Below, piece after piece: positions 5,616 to 5,980 of a stretch of 5,980 nucleotides of DNA. The notes beneath the pieces were generated by a model. That model saw only the letters and a list, made by a program, of their open reading frames with translations, was not told the DNA's origin and made no database searches. This DNA comes from Pseudomonadota bacterium (lineage in GTDB: Bacteria; Pseudomonadota; Alphaproteobacteria; Rhizobiales; Hyphomicrobiaceae). Positions within the stretch are counted from its first letter, which is position 1; each line of letters opens with the position of its first letter. A program made the translations under genes and the position numbers. The DNA lies in the NCBI GenBank assembly GCA_023392135.1, contig JAEVZQ010000425.1:1-5980 (forward strand), given 5' to 3'.

Positions 5616-5980
5616 GTGAGATACATTTCAACCAGAGGCTCGGCGCCCGCGCTTGGCTTCGAAGATGTTCTGCTTGCCGGTCTGGCCCGCGACGGCGGGC
5701 TCTATGTGCCGGAGACCTGGCCGAAGCTCGGCCGGCAAGCCATCGCATCCCTCGCCGGCCGGCCGTTCCCCGAGGTCGCGGTCGAGGTGATCCACCCCTT
5801 CACCGGCGGTGCGATCTCACGCGAAGAGCTGCTGGGGATGACCAAGTCGGCGTATGCAACATTCGGCCACCCGGCCGTGCCGCCATTGGTGCAGATCGAC
5901 AGCAACCTTTGGGTCTTGGAGCTGTTTCACGGACCGACACTGGCGTTCAAGGACGTTGCCATGCAGCTCCTGTCCCGCCT
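5616..5980 (+). CDS. thrC: Threonine synthase, 3'-truncated by window edge
   Basis: PLP-dependent cytoplasmic enzyme that converts O-phospho-L-homoserine and water to L-threonine and phosphate, the last step of threonine synthesis. The first 121 codons are in the window. The N-terminus (RYISTRGSAPALGFEDVLLAG, with GLYVPE soon after) and the HGPTLAFKD motif near the right edge are characteristic. Lys112 (5949-5951) in AFKD is the expected PLP Schiff-base lysine. The start is a GTG, supported by AAGAAGG ten bases upstream and by the family pattern M-x-Y-x-S-T-R-G; no ATG is available nearby in this frame. Roughly three quarters of the protein (usually about 460-470 residues) lies beyond the window. 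It has no functional tie to the oxidase genes, but it commonly neighbours surf1 in rhizobial genomes. Confidence 0.95.
   Translation, partial: MRYISTRGSAPALGFEDVLLAGLARDGGLYVPETWPKLGRQAIASLAGRPFPEVAVEVIHPFTGGAISREELLGMTKSAYATFGHPAVPPLVQIDSNLWVLELFHGPTLAFKDVAMQLLSR

Noticed and set aside
1..5980. Search for mobile elements, CRISPR arrays, tRNA or rRNA genes and phage or defence genes
   Set aside because: None was seen: no transposase-like frame, no regularly spaced repeats and no cloverleaf. Almost all the DNA is explained by the oxidase cluster and thrC.

Overview
The window is about 6 kb of GC-rich, densely coding DNA carrying the middle and end of an aa3-type cytochrome c oxidase (cta/cox) cluster, with every gene on the + strand. 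The gene order is coxA, ctaB, coxF, ctaG, coxC, a DUF983 gene and surf1, followed by thrC. The presence of coxF, the order itself and the protein sequences point to an alphaproteobacterium, most likely of the order Hyphomicrobiales (Rhizobiales). No genus can be named from the sequence alone.

Layout: bases 1-1116 hold the 3' part of coxA (ctaD, subunit I), which begins upstream of the window. A 147-base gap with a perfect UUCG-capped hairpin follows. ctaB (heme O synthase) comes next and overlaps coxF, a small one-helix membrane protein. coxF ends inside an 8-bp perfect inverted repeat, 37 bases before ctaG (the CuB chaperone, Cox11). A 108-base gap containing a possible 34-codon ORF leads to coxC (subunit III). 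A 139-base gap with a 10-bp perfect GC hairpin separates coxC from a DUF983 zinc-ribbon membrane protein, and surf1 follows 4 bases after that. After a 156-base non-coding stretch, thrC (threonine synthase) starts at a GTG and runs off the right edge.

How the genes fit together: coxA and coxC encode catalytic-core subunits. ctaB makes heme O, the precursor of heme A. ctaG supplies copper to the CuB site of subunit I, and surf1 helps insert heme a3 into subunit I. coxF and the DUF983 protein are small membrane proteins that usually travel with this cluster; coxF is presumed to be an assembly factor, and the DUF983 protein has no assigned role. All catalytic and metal-binding residues that can be checked in the visible part of coxA, and in ctaG, coxC and ctaB, are present. 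thrC is a metabolic neighbour and not part of the oxidase pathway.

I see no mobile element, CRISPR array, tRNA, rRNA or phage gene. This is an ordinary conserved respiratory locus, and I found no convincing new system. The points most worth checking are in the gaps: hairpins after the two structural genes and across the coxF stop, a tiny ORF fitted between ctaG and coxC, and a cysteine pair in Surf1.
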